From G963704535 sp963704535 (GTDB lineage Bacteria > Chloroflexota > Chloroflexia > Chloroflexales > Roseiflexaceae), in contig OY969916.1 in the NCBI GenBank assembly GCA_963704535.1, positions 4,030,001-4,094,000 on the forward strand: a DNA stretch of 64,000 nucleotides, in the 5' to 3' direction. Positions 17,611-25,907 of the stretch are shown one piece after another. Numbering within the stretch: the first letter of the stretch is position 1; each line of letters opens with the position of its first letter. The translations under genes and the position numbers were made by a program. The notes beneath the pieces are model-generated. The model saw nothing but the letters and a program-made list of their open reading frames with translations, had not been told where the DNA came from and did no database searches.

Positions 17611-18318
17611 TTAGTCATCCGTCTCGCCGGCGATGGCCCGCAGTTCCGCCCGCACCTGTTCCAGCAGGGTGCGCAAGCGCTTGAGCTTCTCCGGGTCGTG
17701 GCTGGCCTGATGCAGCGCGTGGCCGAACAGCGGCCCGATCTCACGCAGCTCATGTGCTAACGCCTTCAGTTCGACCCGATCCACCTCAGGCATATTTCGG
17801 AAACCGCGCTGCCGGGGGTCGCCGCGCTCCTCCGACTGGCCCTCGGCCAGGAACGCGCGGCCGGTATCGGTGATCTGGTACACCTTCTTGCCGTCGACCT
17901 CGCTCACCGTCACAAAACTGCGGTCCTCCAGCATCTGGAGCGTCGGGTAGACCGAGCCGGCGCTAGGGGTATACTGGCCGCCAGTGCGCTCCTGGAGCGC
18001 CTTCATCATCTCGTAGCCGTGCATCGGGCGCTCCAGCAGCAGCTCCAGCAGCACATACTTCAAGTCGCCCCGGCCAAAGAAGTGCTTGCCCCGGCCTGGG
18101 CCGCCGAAGAAACCCTCTTCGCCGAACGGGCCGCCGGGACCGAATGGACCGCCAGGGCCGAACGGGCCACCGCGGCCAAAGAACTTACGCCGCATGTGCC
18201 AGCCGAAGAGCCGCGGACCGTGCCAGTGGTGGCCCCGCCCGCGATGGTGGCCGTGCGGCCAGTCCGACTCATCCTGATCCTCCGCCGTGAATTGATATGC
18301 AAAACGTTTGCCGAACAT
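17611..18318 (-). CDS. PadR-family transcriptional regulator with Gly/Phe-rich N-terminus
   Basis: 235 aa. Residues about 85-160 form the PadR winged helix (LKYVLLELLLERPMHGYEMM ... SAGSVYPTLQMLEDRSFVTV ... YQITDTGRAFLAEG). The C-terminal 65 residues form a Vinson-type helical dimerisation region. The first 80 residues are unusual: His/Gly/Arg-rich, then three GGPFGP repeats. AAGGAGG precedes ATG 18318. Two ATATATCG palindromes typical of PadR binding lie upstream, so it probably represses itself. A His/Gly-rich head could bind metal or nucleic acid; that is speculation. Confidence 0.85.
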   Translation of the reverse strand: MFGKRFAYQFTAEDQDESDWPHGHHRGRGHHWHGPRLFGWHMRRKFFGRGGPFGPGGPFGPGGPFGEEGFFGGPGRGKHFFGRGDLKYVLLELLLERPMHGYEMMKALQERTGGQYTPSAGSVYPTLQMLEDRSFVTVSEVDGKKVYQITDTGRAFLAEGQSEERGDPRQRGFRNMPEVDRVELKALAHELREIGPLFGHALHQASHDPEKLKRLRTLLEQVRAELRAIAGETDD

Positions 18319-18351
18319 GGTTGCCTCCTTAAATGTTCCTTCTATCGTATC

Positions 18352-18397
18352 GAAACCGATATATCGATTTCAAAAGTGATTATACCGATATATCGGT
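18352..18397. promoter_or_regulatory. Paired PadR-type operators
   Basis: GAAACCGATATATCGATTTC (18352-18371, near-perfect palindrome) and ACCGATATATCGGT (18384-18397, perfect). Centres are 29 bp apart, 45-70 bp upstream of the padR start. The ATATATCG core matches known PadR sites. Confidence 0.65.
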
Positions 18398-18416
18398 TTC
18401 TTGTCAATACCCAAAT

Positions 18417-18466
18417 TTTTATGGTCGATATTTCGCCTCGGTCGGGGCGAAACATCGACCATAAAG
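18417..18466. repeat. Hairpin between padR and membrane-protein gene
   Basis: Stem TTTATGGTCGATATTTCGCC with GGCGAAACATCGACCATAAA (20 bp, one G-U type mismatch). It is similar in design (TTTCGCC/GGCGAAA core) to the hairpins at 17231 and 52784. Confidence 0.55.
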
Positions 18467-18499
18467 GAAGGAAGCGGATAGGTTTCTGGTGGCAAAGGA

Positions 18500-18856
18500 T
18501 CAGCCGGGCAGCAGCTGTAGCCCATAGCAAAGGCCCAGCACCACGGCCTCGATCACCAACACACGCGTGGCGCGGCGCCACAGCCGGTGCTTGACCACGC
18601 CCTGGCGCAGGTAGTGCTCTGCCACAAGGATGCCCACCAGCCAGAGCAGCCCAAGGGTGACGATGCCGAAATTATCGACGGCGCGCACCTGCCATGGATT
18701 GAGGCGCAGCCGCACCGACAGCACGAACAGGACCGATTGCACCTCGAAGATCAGCCAGACGGCCCCCGCCGCGAAACCGAGCCACAGCACGTAGCAGGCC
18801 AGGTAGAGCGGCAGCGTTCGCCGCATAGGCTCCGAGGAATCGCTATGGGCTGGCAT
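18500..18856 (-). CDS. Small membrane protein, unknown family
   Basis: 118 aa with three hydrophobic helices (about residues 15-37, 63-80 and 97-115) and a basic loop KHRLWRRATR before the last. No family recognised. It ends near a hairpin and starts 10 bp after the cupin stop on the same strand, so the two are probably co-transcribed. Confidence 0.6.
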   Translation of the reverse strand: MPAHSDSSEPMRRTLPLYLACYVLWLGFAAGAVWLIFEVQSVLFVLSVRLRLNPWQVRAVDNFGIVTLGLLWLVGILVAEHYLRQGVVKHRLWRRATRVLVIEAVVLGLCYGLQLLPG

Positions 18857-18865
18857 AGTGGGCTA

Positions 18866-19180
18866 TCAAGACTGTGGCTCGCGCGTGATAATGACCGCGT
18901 AGCGCATGGGCGCAGTGCCGGTGTTGACCAGCCCGTGCAGCTTGGTGGGGTCGAACACCACCGCTTCATTGGCCCTGAGCAGGCGGCGCTCCCCGTCGAT
19001 CTCGAACGTACCCTCGCCCTCCAGCACATGCAGGACCTCCACGCCGTCGTGGCGGTGGGGCGGGTGCGACCAGGCGCCGGGGCCGATCTCCGAGACGTGG
19101 ATGTGGAGCCGCTCGGGGTGGAGGTCTTCGTCCACCAGGCAGCGGGCTAGCCCTTTGACCGCATGCTCTAGGAAGTTCAT
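18866..19180 (-). CDS. Cupin domain protein
   Basis: 104 aa, a single small beta-barrel. Cupin motif 1 is HPPHRHDGVEVLHVLEGEG with three metal-ligand positions; motif 2 is EAVVFDPTKLHGLVNTG with the final His. It may be a small-molecule sensor or enzyme; substrate unknown. Followed closely by the three-helix membrane protein gene. Confidence 0.8.
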   Translation of the reverse strand: MNFLEHAVKGLARCLVDEDLHPERLHIHVSEIGPGAWSHPPHRHDGVEVLHVLEGEGTFEIDGERRLLRANEAVVFDPTKLHGLVNTGTAPMRYAVIITREPQS

Positions 19181-19295
19181 GTTGTGTCTCCAAGCACGCT
19201 AATGCTTTCTCTACCACGCTGCCACAGCGTTCGTGGTACAATGGACGATGACTCAACAGGATGCGTAGCTGTGTTCGCCGAAGGGACAAGCGACG

Positions 19296-19601
19296 ATGAT
19301 TGAACCACAGACCCATTTTCCGTTTGATACCACCAGGCTGATTGAAATCTGCCGGCGGAATGATGTGAGCATGATCGGTGTGTTCGGCTCGGTTGCGCGC
19401 GGTGAAGCCACCGAGCAAAGTGATCTCGACCTGCTCGTCCGGTTCTCCAAGCGGAAAAGTTTACTCGCACACGTCGCCCTCGAACGTCAACTTTCCGAAG
19501 CACTCGGCCGCGAGGTTGATCTCCTGACCGAAGCTGCCCTCAGTCCCTACCTCCGCGAGCGGATTTTAGGCGACCTTCGGGTGCTCTATGAAGCGCGATG
19601 A
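19296..19601 (+). CDS. mntA: MntA-type nucleotidyltransferase (antitoxin of HepT/MNT pair)
   Basis: 101 aa minimal nucleotidyltransferase. Catalytic GSVARG at 31-36 and D43-x-D45 (SDLDLLV), with a third acidic residue in GREVDLLTE. In HepT-MntA systems this enzyme AMPylates a Tyr of HepT to silence it. The gene overlaps the hepT frame by 14 nt. The upstream TGGTACAAT at 19234-19242 could be an extended -10. Confidence 0.85.
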   Translation: MIEPQTHFPFDTTRLIEICRRNDVSMIGVFGSVARGEATEQSDLDLLVRFSKRKSLLAHVALERQLSEALGREVDLLTEAALSPYLRERILGDLRVLYEAR

Positions 19602-19935
19602 TCGCGTGTATCTACAGCATATGCTGGACGCGATCGGCATGATTGAGACCTATCTTACAGGCGTCGATGAAGCGACGTTTCGCGCACAGCGGCTCATTCA
19701 GGATGGGGTCATCCGGCAATTGGAAATCATCGGCGAGGCCGTCAAACACCTCTCCACAGTCGTGCGAAGCCAGTATCCACGAGTACCGTGACAGGATATC
19801 GCCGGCATGCGTGACCAACTCATTCACCAGTATTTCGGGGTCGATCTGGATGAGGTCTGGCTCACCGCAACGGAGGATCTCCCGCTCTTCAAGGCTGAAG
19901 TACAGATCATCCTCACCGAACTGCAAGCTGACTAG
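19588..19935 (+). pseudogene. hepT: HepT-like toxin gene with nonsense codon
   Basis: Reads through as 115 residues in a single frame except for a TGA at codon 68 (19789-19791). HepT proteins normally have Trp there (PRVPWQDIAGMRD). The catalytic R-x4-H-x-Y motif (RDQLIHQY, codons 75-82) lies after the stop, so the 67-residue product would lack the RNase site and the AMPylated Tyr. TGG to TGA is a single change. The antitoxin gene is intact. Confidence 0.82.
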
Positions 19936-20020
19936 ATCAACCCGCTGCTGCCAGGAACGCCCGCCGCCGAAAAGCGTAACGCTGTGGAGGGCGGCCCTTC
20001 CACACCTCCCCATTTCCATA

Positions 20021-22576
20021 TCATGTGAAATTCAGCCGCATCAACTCGTCGCCGAAGCGGATCTCCATCTGTGTGGCCGGCAACTCGGCCTCGCAGTACG
20101 GGTTCTCGTAGTGCTTGAAGCCGGTGATCGGCTCCTCGGCGCCGTTCACCAGCAGCGGCCCCGAGTAGCCGAAGGCCAGCGTCTCGCCGCGCAGGGTGGC
20201 GCAGCGGGCCGACAGGCCGTCGAAGCGCACCTCCAGCCCCAGCACCGCCCGCTGGAACTCCTCGAAGCTGCCGTCGCGGGCGGCCCGGCCCATATGGCAC
20301 AGCCAGACATTGTGCCGCCCGGTCGAGCGCAGCTCGCGGTAGGCGTTGTCCCCCCGCGTGATCAGCGTGAGACCCTGGGCGGCCGTGAGCGCCAGGTAGC
20401 CGTCGCCTTTGCGCGCGAAGGCCCAGCCGGCGCGCAGCGCGTGCTCGTCGAAGGCGTAGATCGGGAAATAGGCGTGGGTGAAGCCCAGCCAGTCGTCGTC
20501 GCCGAGGTCGTGGACCGCCAGCAGCACATCCTTCCACTGCGCCACCCGCGGCAAGACCACGTTGCCGTGCCAGAAGTTAGGCCGGTGCGAACCCTCCTCG
20601 CTGACGCAGGGCGGGTGAGTCACAAAGACCACCGCGTCCGGCCCCATGGTCGCCTGCCAGGCGTGCTGCTGGTAGCCCGGCTGGCCGGGTTGGTAATCCT
20701 GCGCCGAGCAGAGCATAAAGTCCGGCGTCTTATACGTGACCTTGTTGATCTCCCAGGCGCCGCTGGCGCAGTCGCACCACTCCTCCAGCACACCAGCATG
20801 GCGCTCGCGCGACCACAGCTCGTCGGGCTGGTCGGCGGCGATTTGCTCAATGATCGGCGGAAGCTCGTAGCTGGGTGCGCAGGCCAGGCTCACCGTCCCC
20901 AGGATATGCTGGTTGAAGACGCCCATGCCCCACATCAGCCGGCCGATGCCTGCCGTGGACTCCAGCCGCGCGCCCTTGATCAGCGGGGTGTAGGTGCGCC
21001 CGTGGGTCGAGCCGAAGGCGCCCTGGTAGGAGTTGAGCGCCATCGTAAACAGCAGCTTGTCCAGCACGATCGCGGCGAACTCGCGCACCTGGTCGTCCTC
21101 GGCCAGGTCGGCCAGGTGCGCCAGGGCCAGGATGTCCTCCTCGAAGTAGCAGTTGGAGTCCCATTCCCGAAACCCGCCCGTGGCGCGCTTATGCAGCCAG
21201 GCCAGCGCCCGCTGTTCGCCCTTCTCGCGGTGCCACTGGCCGGTCTCGCCCACATTGCTAAAGACGCGCTCAGGATAAAGCTGACCAGCCAAGACTTCGC
21301 AGGCGTGGAACAGGATCTGGTGGTTCTCCGACCAGTAGCACATCGCGTCGCTGCCCGGCTGGTCCATCCAATACTTGAAGTTGAGCACGCAGTCCTCAAG
21401 CGGGGCTTGCAGCTCGGGCGGGAACGCCGGGTCGTCGGCGTAGCGATACAGCATCCCCAGCAGGCCGACCATGTAGAAATCGCTACAGTCCGCGCGCTGG
21501 TTGATCCGCCCGATCGTCTCGGCGACCCGATCGGTATTGATCTCGGACCACTGGCCCAGCTCCATCTTGGCGATCTCGCAAAAGACGTTCTCCTCCCGTT
21601 CGGCCGCATCCGCCAGGGCCTCGCGGCGGCGCTCCTCGTAGGTGCCGTAGGGCGTCTGCGAGTAGGCGTTCTTGTGGACCCAGAACGGGATCTCGCGCGT
21701 GACGCGAACATTCCCGATGTAGTACTCTTCCGGTCGCGGCATCAGCAAAGCCCGGAAGGGTCCATCAGGGAGCTGAAACCCTTTGGCCATGCTCGCGGCG
21801 GCGCCAGCCTTCGCTTCCGGCCAGCTCTCTAGGAAGATGCGGGCCGGCGGCTTTTGGAGCCGCACCGCCAGGCTGGCAACTTCGGGCAGCGTCTCCGGCC
21901 AGCGCAAGATCACCTCGTCGAACTTGGTGTACACGTCGCGGTCCAGGTACGCGGCCTCGAACACGCGCTCAAGCAACTGGCGGCGGGCCACCTGCTCGGC
22001 CAGGGTCGGCAGGAGCACCGGCGTCGCCTCGGACGCGCGCTCGACGATCCGTAGCGCCATGGCGTAAGGGCACTCGCGCACCGCAACCTCCTCGCAGCGC
22101 ACCAAGATCTCGTTGCGCCCATCCCGCAGCATTGCTTGAAATGAGACACTGTGGGGGAGTTGATGGTGGAAGTGTTCCTGGCGATGAATCTGCTCACCAT
22201 TCAGCCAGACGTCGGCCGGGCCGTTGGTGGTCAGGACGCAGGTCACGGCTTGCGGGGCGGGGCAGGCCACCAGGGCGTAGGCCCAAGCGCGCAGGTAGTG
22301 GCAGGTGTGGTAGAAGGCGGTGAGATCGACGAAGTGATCGTCGAGACAGCGCACATACCGCCAGGTCAGCGTCGTGTCGCCGCTGCTGAAGCTGTCGCGC
22401 TCGGCGGGCGGCTGGGCTAAGCCCGGCTTAGGCTCGTAGTAATGGCGGGCGATCTGGAGCTTGAAGTCCGCGCCTTCGAAGCGGTCCAGGTCGGCGACAG
22501 GGGTCGCCTGCGGGCCGGCGACCAGCCAGTTATGGATGTAGCCATTCTGGAGCTGATATTCGAGATACGAGATCAT
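20021..22576 (-). CDS. Large protein of pectin locus, unknown family
   Basis: About 851 aa, no signal peptide. The first 180 residues resemble a jelly-roll (WLVAGPQATPVADLDRFEGA, TNGPADVWLNGEQIHRQEHF), like accessory domains of glycoside hydrolases. The middle (residues 300-620) is helix-rich with CYWSENHQILFHACEVLAGQ and WDSNCYFEEDILALAHLADL, as in alpha/alpha-toroid glycosidases and lyases; the C-terminus looks beta-rich. ATG 22576 lies 2 nt after the previous stop (TTG 22582 is possible). Last gene of the oligogalacturonide cluster. An intracellular glycosidase or lyase is likely, but I cannot name a family. Confidence 0.65.
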   Translation of the reverse strand: MISYLEYQLQNGYIHNWLVAGPQATPVADLDRFEGADFKLQIARHYYEPKPGLAQPPAERDSFSSGDTTLTWRYVRCLDDHFVDLTAFYHTCHYLRAWAYALVACPAPQAVTCVLTTNGPADVWLNGEQIHRQEHFHHQLPHSVSFQAMLRDGRNEILVRCEEVAVRECPYAMALRIVERASEATPVLLPTLAEQVARRQLLERVFEAAYLDRDVYTKFDEVILRWPETLPEVASLAVRLQKPPARIFLESWPEAKAGAAASMAKGFQLPDGPFRALLMPRPEEYYIGNVRVTREIPFWVHKNAYSQTPYGTYEERRREALADAAEREENVFCEIAKMELGQWSEINTDRVAETIGRINQRADCSDFYMVGLLGMLYRYADDPAFPPELQAPLEDCVLNFKYWMDQPGSDAMCYWSENHQILFHACEVLAGQLYPERVFSNVGETGQWHREKGEQRALAWLHKRATGGFREWDSNCYFEEDILALAHLADLAEDDQVREFAAIVLDKLLFTMALNSYQGAFGSTHGRTYTPLIKGARLESTAGIGRLMWGMGVFNQHILGTVSLACAPSYELPPIIEQIAADQPDELWSRERHAGVLEEWCDCASGAWEINKVTYKTPDFMLCSAQDYQPGQPGYQQHAWQATMGPDAVVFVTHPPCVSEEGSHRPNFWHGNVVLPRVAQWKDVLLAVHDLGDDDWLGFTHAYFPIYAFDEHALRAGWAFARKGDGYLALTAAQGLTLITRGDNAYRELRSTGRHNVWLCHMGRAARDGSFEEFQRAVLGLEVRFDGLSARCATLRGETLAFGYSGPLLVNGAEEPITGFKHYENPYCEAELPATQMEIRFGDELMRLNFT

Positions 22577-22578
22577 AA

Positions 22579-23586
22579 TCAATCTAACTCTTCACGTTCA
22601 ACCGGGCGCCGATCGCGGGCCGAGCGCACCAGCATCTCGCACACCGCCAGGGTCTGGAGGTTGTTGCGCCCGCTGATGCCCGGCTCGATCCCCTCGGCGA
22701 CGAAGCGGTGGAAGTCGTCGGCGACACCCTGCTCGCTGGCAGGGTAGCGGGCCACGTCGCACGCCAGCGGCTCGCTCGATCCGAGCTGGCCGCTCGGCCG
22801 CGGGTAGAACTGGACGCCCGGCACATCGCCGGTGCGTAGCGCCCCGCGCTCGCCCTGGAGGATGATCCGCCAGTCACTGAGCGTCGCGCTGTGGGTCAGG
22901 ATGTAGTGGCACACCGCCCCGCCGGCGTACTCGATGATCGCGGCGATATTGGCGTCGTGGTCATACGCGCTCCAGGACGTGTTGTACGAGAGCGCGGTCA
23001 CGCGACGGGCCGCGCCCAGCCAGTACGCCAGCAGGTCGACGTGGTGACAGCTCATGTCCCAGACCATCGCGTAGGGGTAGTTGAGCGTGCGCGGCTCGGG
23101 CCGGTAGCGGTGGTGGATGAAGTCGGCGATCTCGATCGTACCGGGGTGGTGCGGGTGGGCCGGCGCGTCGAGCAGTTGCTTGACCGTCGCCATATTGGCG
23201 AAGTAGCGATAGTTCTGGGCCACGCAGAACTTCACGCCGGCCTGCTCGGCCTCGCGCACCAGCGCCTTGGCCTCCTCCCAGTCCAGGGTCATGCCCTTCT
23301 CGACCAGCACATGCTTACCGTGCTCAAAGGCCAGCCGCGCCAGCGGCGCGTGGGTGACGGTCGGCGTGCAGATCACCACGGCGTCGGCCTCGACAGCGCC
23401 CAGAGCCGCGCCCAACTCGCCGAACAGCGCCGCCTCGGGAAGCTGGAGCCGCGCCTGGGCGGCGGCCAGAAAGTCGCGGTTGATATCGACCAGGGCGACC
23501 GGCTGGAACTTCGGGTCGGCGCCCAGCACGTCGATCGGCCAGGTGCCGCGCGCGCCCACGCCGACATGGATTGTGCGTAGGATCAT
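22579..23586 (-). CDS. Gfo/Idh/MocA family oxidoreductase
   Basis: 335 aa. N-terminal Rossmann domain with GVGARGTWPIDVL, ADAVVICTPTVTHAPLARLA, and EKGM in place of the usual EKP. The C-terminal alpha/beta domain carries FCVAQNYRYFAN and DMSCHHVDLLAYWLGAARRV. An NAD(P)-dependent sugar dehydrogenase or reductase, or a redox-assisted glycosidase partner. Its start overlaps the DUF6807 stop (ATGA). Confidence 0.82.
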   Translation of the reverse strand: MILRTIHVGVGARGTWPIDVLGADPKFQPVALVDINRDFLAAAQARLQLPEAALFGELGAALGAVEADAVVICTPTVTHAPLARLAFEHGKHVLVEKGMTLDWEEAKALVREAEQAGVKFCVAQNYRYFANMATVKQLLDAPAHPHHPGTIEIADFIHHRYRPEPRTLNYPYAMVWDMSCHHVDLLAYWLGAARRVTALSYNTSWSAYDHDANIAAIIEYAGGAVCHYILTHSATLSDWRIILQGERGALRTGDVPGVQFYPRPSGQLGSSEPLACDVARYPASEQGVADDFHRFVAEGIEPGISGRNNLQTLAVCEMLVRSARDRRPVEREELD

Positions 23587-24428
23587 AGATACGCCTCATA
23601 CGCCGCCTGCAAGCGCGCCACCTCCCAGACCTGGTCGTGGATCAGCACCCGGTAGCGGAACGCCAGGGACTGGCCGGCGGCGACACTCATCGGCTCGTGG
23701 AACAAAAAGGCCGCGTTGAAGTAGTGGCCGGGGCCGGTGGCGCCGTACCAGGGCGAGGGATGGCGCGGGTTCTCCGGGTGGTCGAACATGGCTACGCCGC
23801 CGGTCTGCTCCAGCCCGCCATCGAACGTGCCCGCGAGATCGCACCACAGCGCGCGGTTGCCGGTGGGCCGGTCGCTGGTCGAGCCGTCGGGGAACAGCAG
23901 GCGCGTCTCCCGCCAGTTGCGGTTGCCGCGCAGGATCAGCCCGCCGTAGCCGCCCCAGGTGGTGAACGGTGTGCGGTCGAGCGCCAGGTCGGCCTGGGCG
24001 GTCAGCGTCGTCTCGAAGTCGAGCGCGTAGGACTGGTCGTCGAGCGGCGCGTAGCTGATCCGCCGCGCCTCGTGGAACACCGCCGCGCCGCCATCGGGGC
24101 GCACCCAGGCCAGCCGCGAGTCCAGGACGATGCGCCCGTCCTCGGCATGGGCGACCGAGGGCGGCAGGGCCGTCTGCTGGGTGCCAAACGGCTCGCGCTC
24201 CTCCCAGAAATTTTCCTCGTTGATGAACTTGATCGTGTACCACAGCCCGCGATGCCAGATGTGGTCGTGCGGCTCGAACAGGGTCAGGCAGTGGCCGGCG
24301 GGCGTACAGACCGGGTGGAAGTAGGGCTTGGGCTTGCCGCCATAGACGTAGCGCCACAGGGGCAGCTCCCTGGCCGGGTCGGCCAGCTCGATCGAGCGAC
24401 CGATGTTGTGATGAAGAATCATAGGCAT
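23583..24428 (-). CDS. DUF6807 (PmoA-like) family protein
   Basis: 281 aa. KPYFHPVCTPAGHCLTLFEP followed by HDHIWHRGLWYTIKFINEENF is the hallmark of this family, often found in polysaccharide-use loci of Planctomycetes and Chloroflexi and of unproven function. Beta-rich, with many conserved His and Asp residues. Overlaps the Gfo/Idh gene by 4 nt, so the two are translationally coupled and may act on the same sugar. Confidence 0.75.
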   Translation of the reverse strand: MPMILHHNIGRSIELADPARELPLWRYVYGGKPKPYFHPVCTPAGHCLTLFEPHDHIWHRGLWYTIKFINEENFWEEREPFGTQQTALPPSVAHAEDGRIVLDSRLAWVRPDGGAAVFHEARRISYAPLDDQSYALDFETTLTAQADLALDRTPFTTWGGYGGLILRGNRNWRETRLLFPDGSTSDRPTGNRALWCDLAGTFDGGLEQTGGVAMFDHPENPRHPSPWYGATGPGHYFNAAFLFHEPMSVAAGQSLAFRYRVLIHDQVWEVARLQAAYEAYL

Positions 24429-24510
24429 TCCGCTTCTCCGACCACCGAGGATGGAGGAGGGAGGATAGAAGATCGTTCTCCGCTTGTCACCCCTTCACCT
24501 TGTCACCTTG

Positions 24511-25690
24511 TCACCTTGTCATCGTGTCAGCCAGAAGGTACAGATTGACCCGCCCGCCGACGTCCGAGGCGTACAAAATCTGGCTGCCCTCCCAGCTCCA
24601 GGTCGGGTGGCAGTGGCTGCTCTGGGTGTGCCACGAGGTCTTGTGCGTACACAACACCTCCAGCTTGGCCGCATCGCCGGAGATATCGATCAGCACCAGG
24701 TCGTCCAGGTCGTCGCCGACCAGGATCGTGTTATCCGGGTTGGCGTGGTAGTGATTGCAGTAGTAGGGCATGTCGATGCGCCGGACCAGGTTGCCGCGCC
24801 GGTCGATCAGCCCAACGAATGGGACCATCGCGCTCTCCCGCACGGCAACCTCGGTCGCGACAGCCTGGGTGCGGTCGGAGGTGATCGTGCCGTCATGGCC
24901 GGGTCCGCGGTTGTCGAAGAAAATAAAGCCGTCCTGGGTCCAAAACTCGTGCCCGATCGAATCCTGCTCCTGCTGACGGAAGCAGGGCCGCGCCTCGCGC
25001 GACGCGAAGTCGAGGAGCCACATGCGCTGCGTGACCAGGTTCCACGGCCCCTCGTGGCAGTACGTGCCGAGCGTGCTGTCGTCCGGGCAGAACTGGAAAT
25101 GCCCGACCCAGTGCGTATCTTTGAACACGTCGAACCAGCCCGAGCCGTCCAGGTAGGCCAGGGTGATGCGCCCGTCTTTGACCAGGTAGAAGTGCTCTTT
25201 GAAGCCGGTGTAGTTCGGCCCGCGCGGGACATCGACCTGCTCGTTGCGGCAGAAGGCGATAAAGCGCCGGTTGCGGCTGATCGACGGCGCACCCAGATCG
25301 TAGTCCCCGGTCTCCTGGTAGACGATGGAGATCGCCCCGGTGGCGGTGTCGAGCTGCTTGACCGTATTGCCGGTGACATAGACAACGATGCGGCTATCGG
25401 GCGTCTTGGTCACGCTGCCCAGCGCCTCGGGCTCATCGGTGAGCTGCACGATCTGGCCCGTTTCGAGGTCCATGCGGAAGAGATTATAGATCGGGTCCTC
25501 GTGCGGCGCCCGCTCCTGGCCGGACGCGCGGTCGGAGCGAAAGATGATCGCGTTGCCGCCCGCGTCGAACGAGTTCTCGGTGAAGTAGAGGTGAACGTTG
25601 TTGCCGGTGGAGGTCAGTTGCTTGATCGCGCGCCCGGTCTTTGGGTCTTTGAATTGCGCGGATCTCCGAGGGCCAGGTCCGGCCGATCAT
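24511..25690 (-). CDS. ogl: Oligogalacturonate lyase, PL22 (one frameshift)
   Basis: Reconstructed 392 aa, normal for PL22. It splits unsaturated di- and oligogalacturonides to 5-keto-4-deoxyuronate in the cytoplasm using Mn2+. A seven-bladed propeller is expected; LTSTGNNVHLYFTENSFDAG, HEFWTQDGFIFFDNRGPGHD, NHYHANPDNT and SSHCHPTWSWEGSQILYASD contain the conserved His residues. The N-terminus MIGRTWPSEIR is in another frame: an extra base near 25655 separates it from FKDPKTGRAIKQL. The stop codon falls inside a GACAAGGT octamer repeat. Confidence 0.82.
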
Positions 25691-25726
25691 CGCATCTCCT
25701 TCGCTACAGAAATAAGAGATTGGAGA

Positions 25727-25848
25727 TTAGACAAGGTTCTTTAGGGCTTTACAGTTCTGGAAAAAAAGGGGGGTTGAGGGAGCAGCCCCCTCAGTCTCCC
25801 TCCACCCACATTGTAAAGTAGAACGGCCTCATCCGAAACCTTGTCTTA
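25727..25848 (-). mobile_element. MITE-like element, family 1, copy B
   Basis: 122 bp from TTAGACAAGGTT to AACCTTGTCTTA (12-bp inverted termini), with central GAGGGAGCAGCCCCCTC and TTTACAGTTCTGG / CATTGTAAAGTAGAA arms. Reverse orientation relative to copies A and C. Sits between the GH4 and PL22 genes, flanked by TCTCCAA heptamers. Confidence 0.8.
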
Positions 25849-25907
25849 GAGATTAGAGATTGAAGTGCCGTGTTCAATCTCCAATCTCTAATCTCCAATC
25901 TCCAAGC

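Noticed and set aside
19588..19935. UGA read as tryptophan in this organism
   Set aside because: TGA ends many complete genes here, for example livM, oppD and coxS, so recoding genome-wide is unlikely. A point mutation in hepT is simpler.
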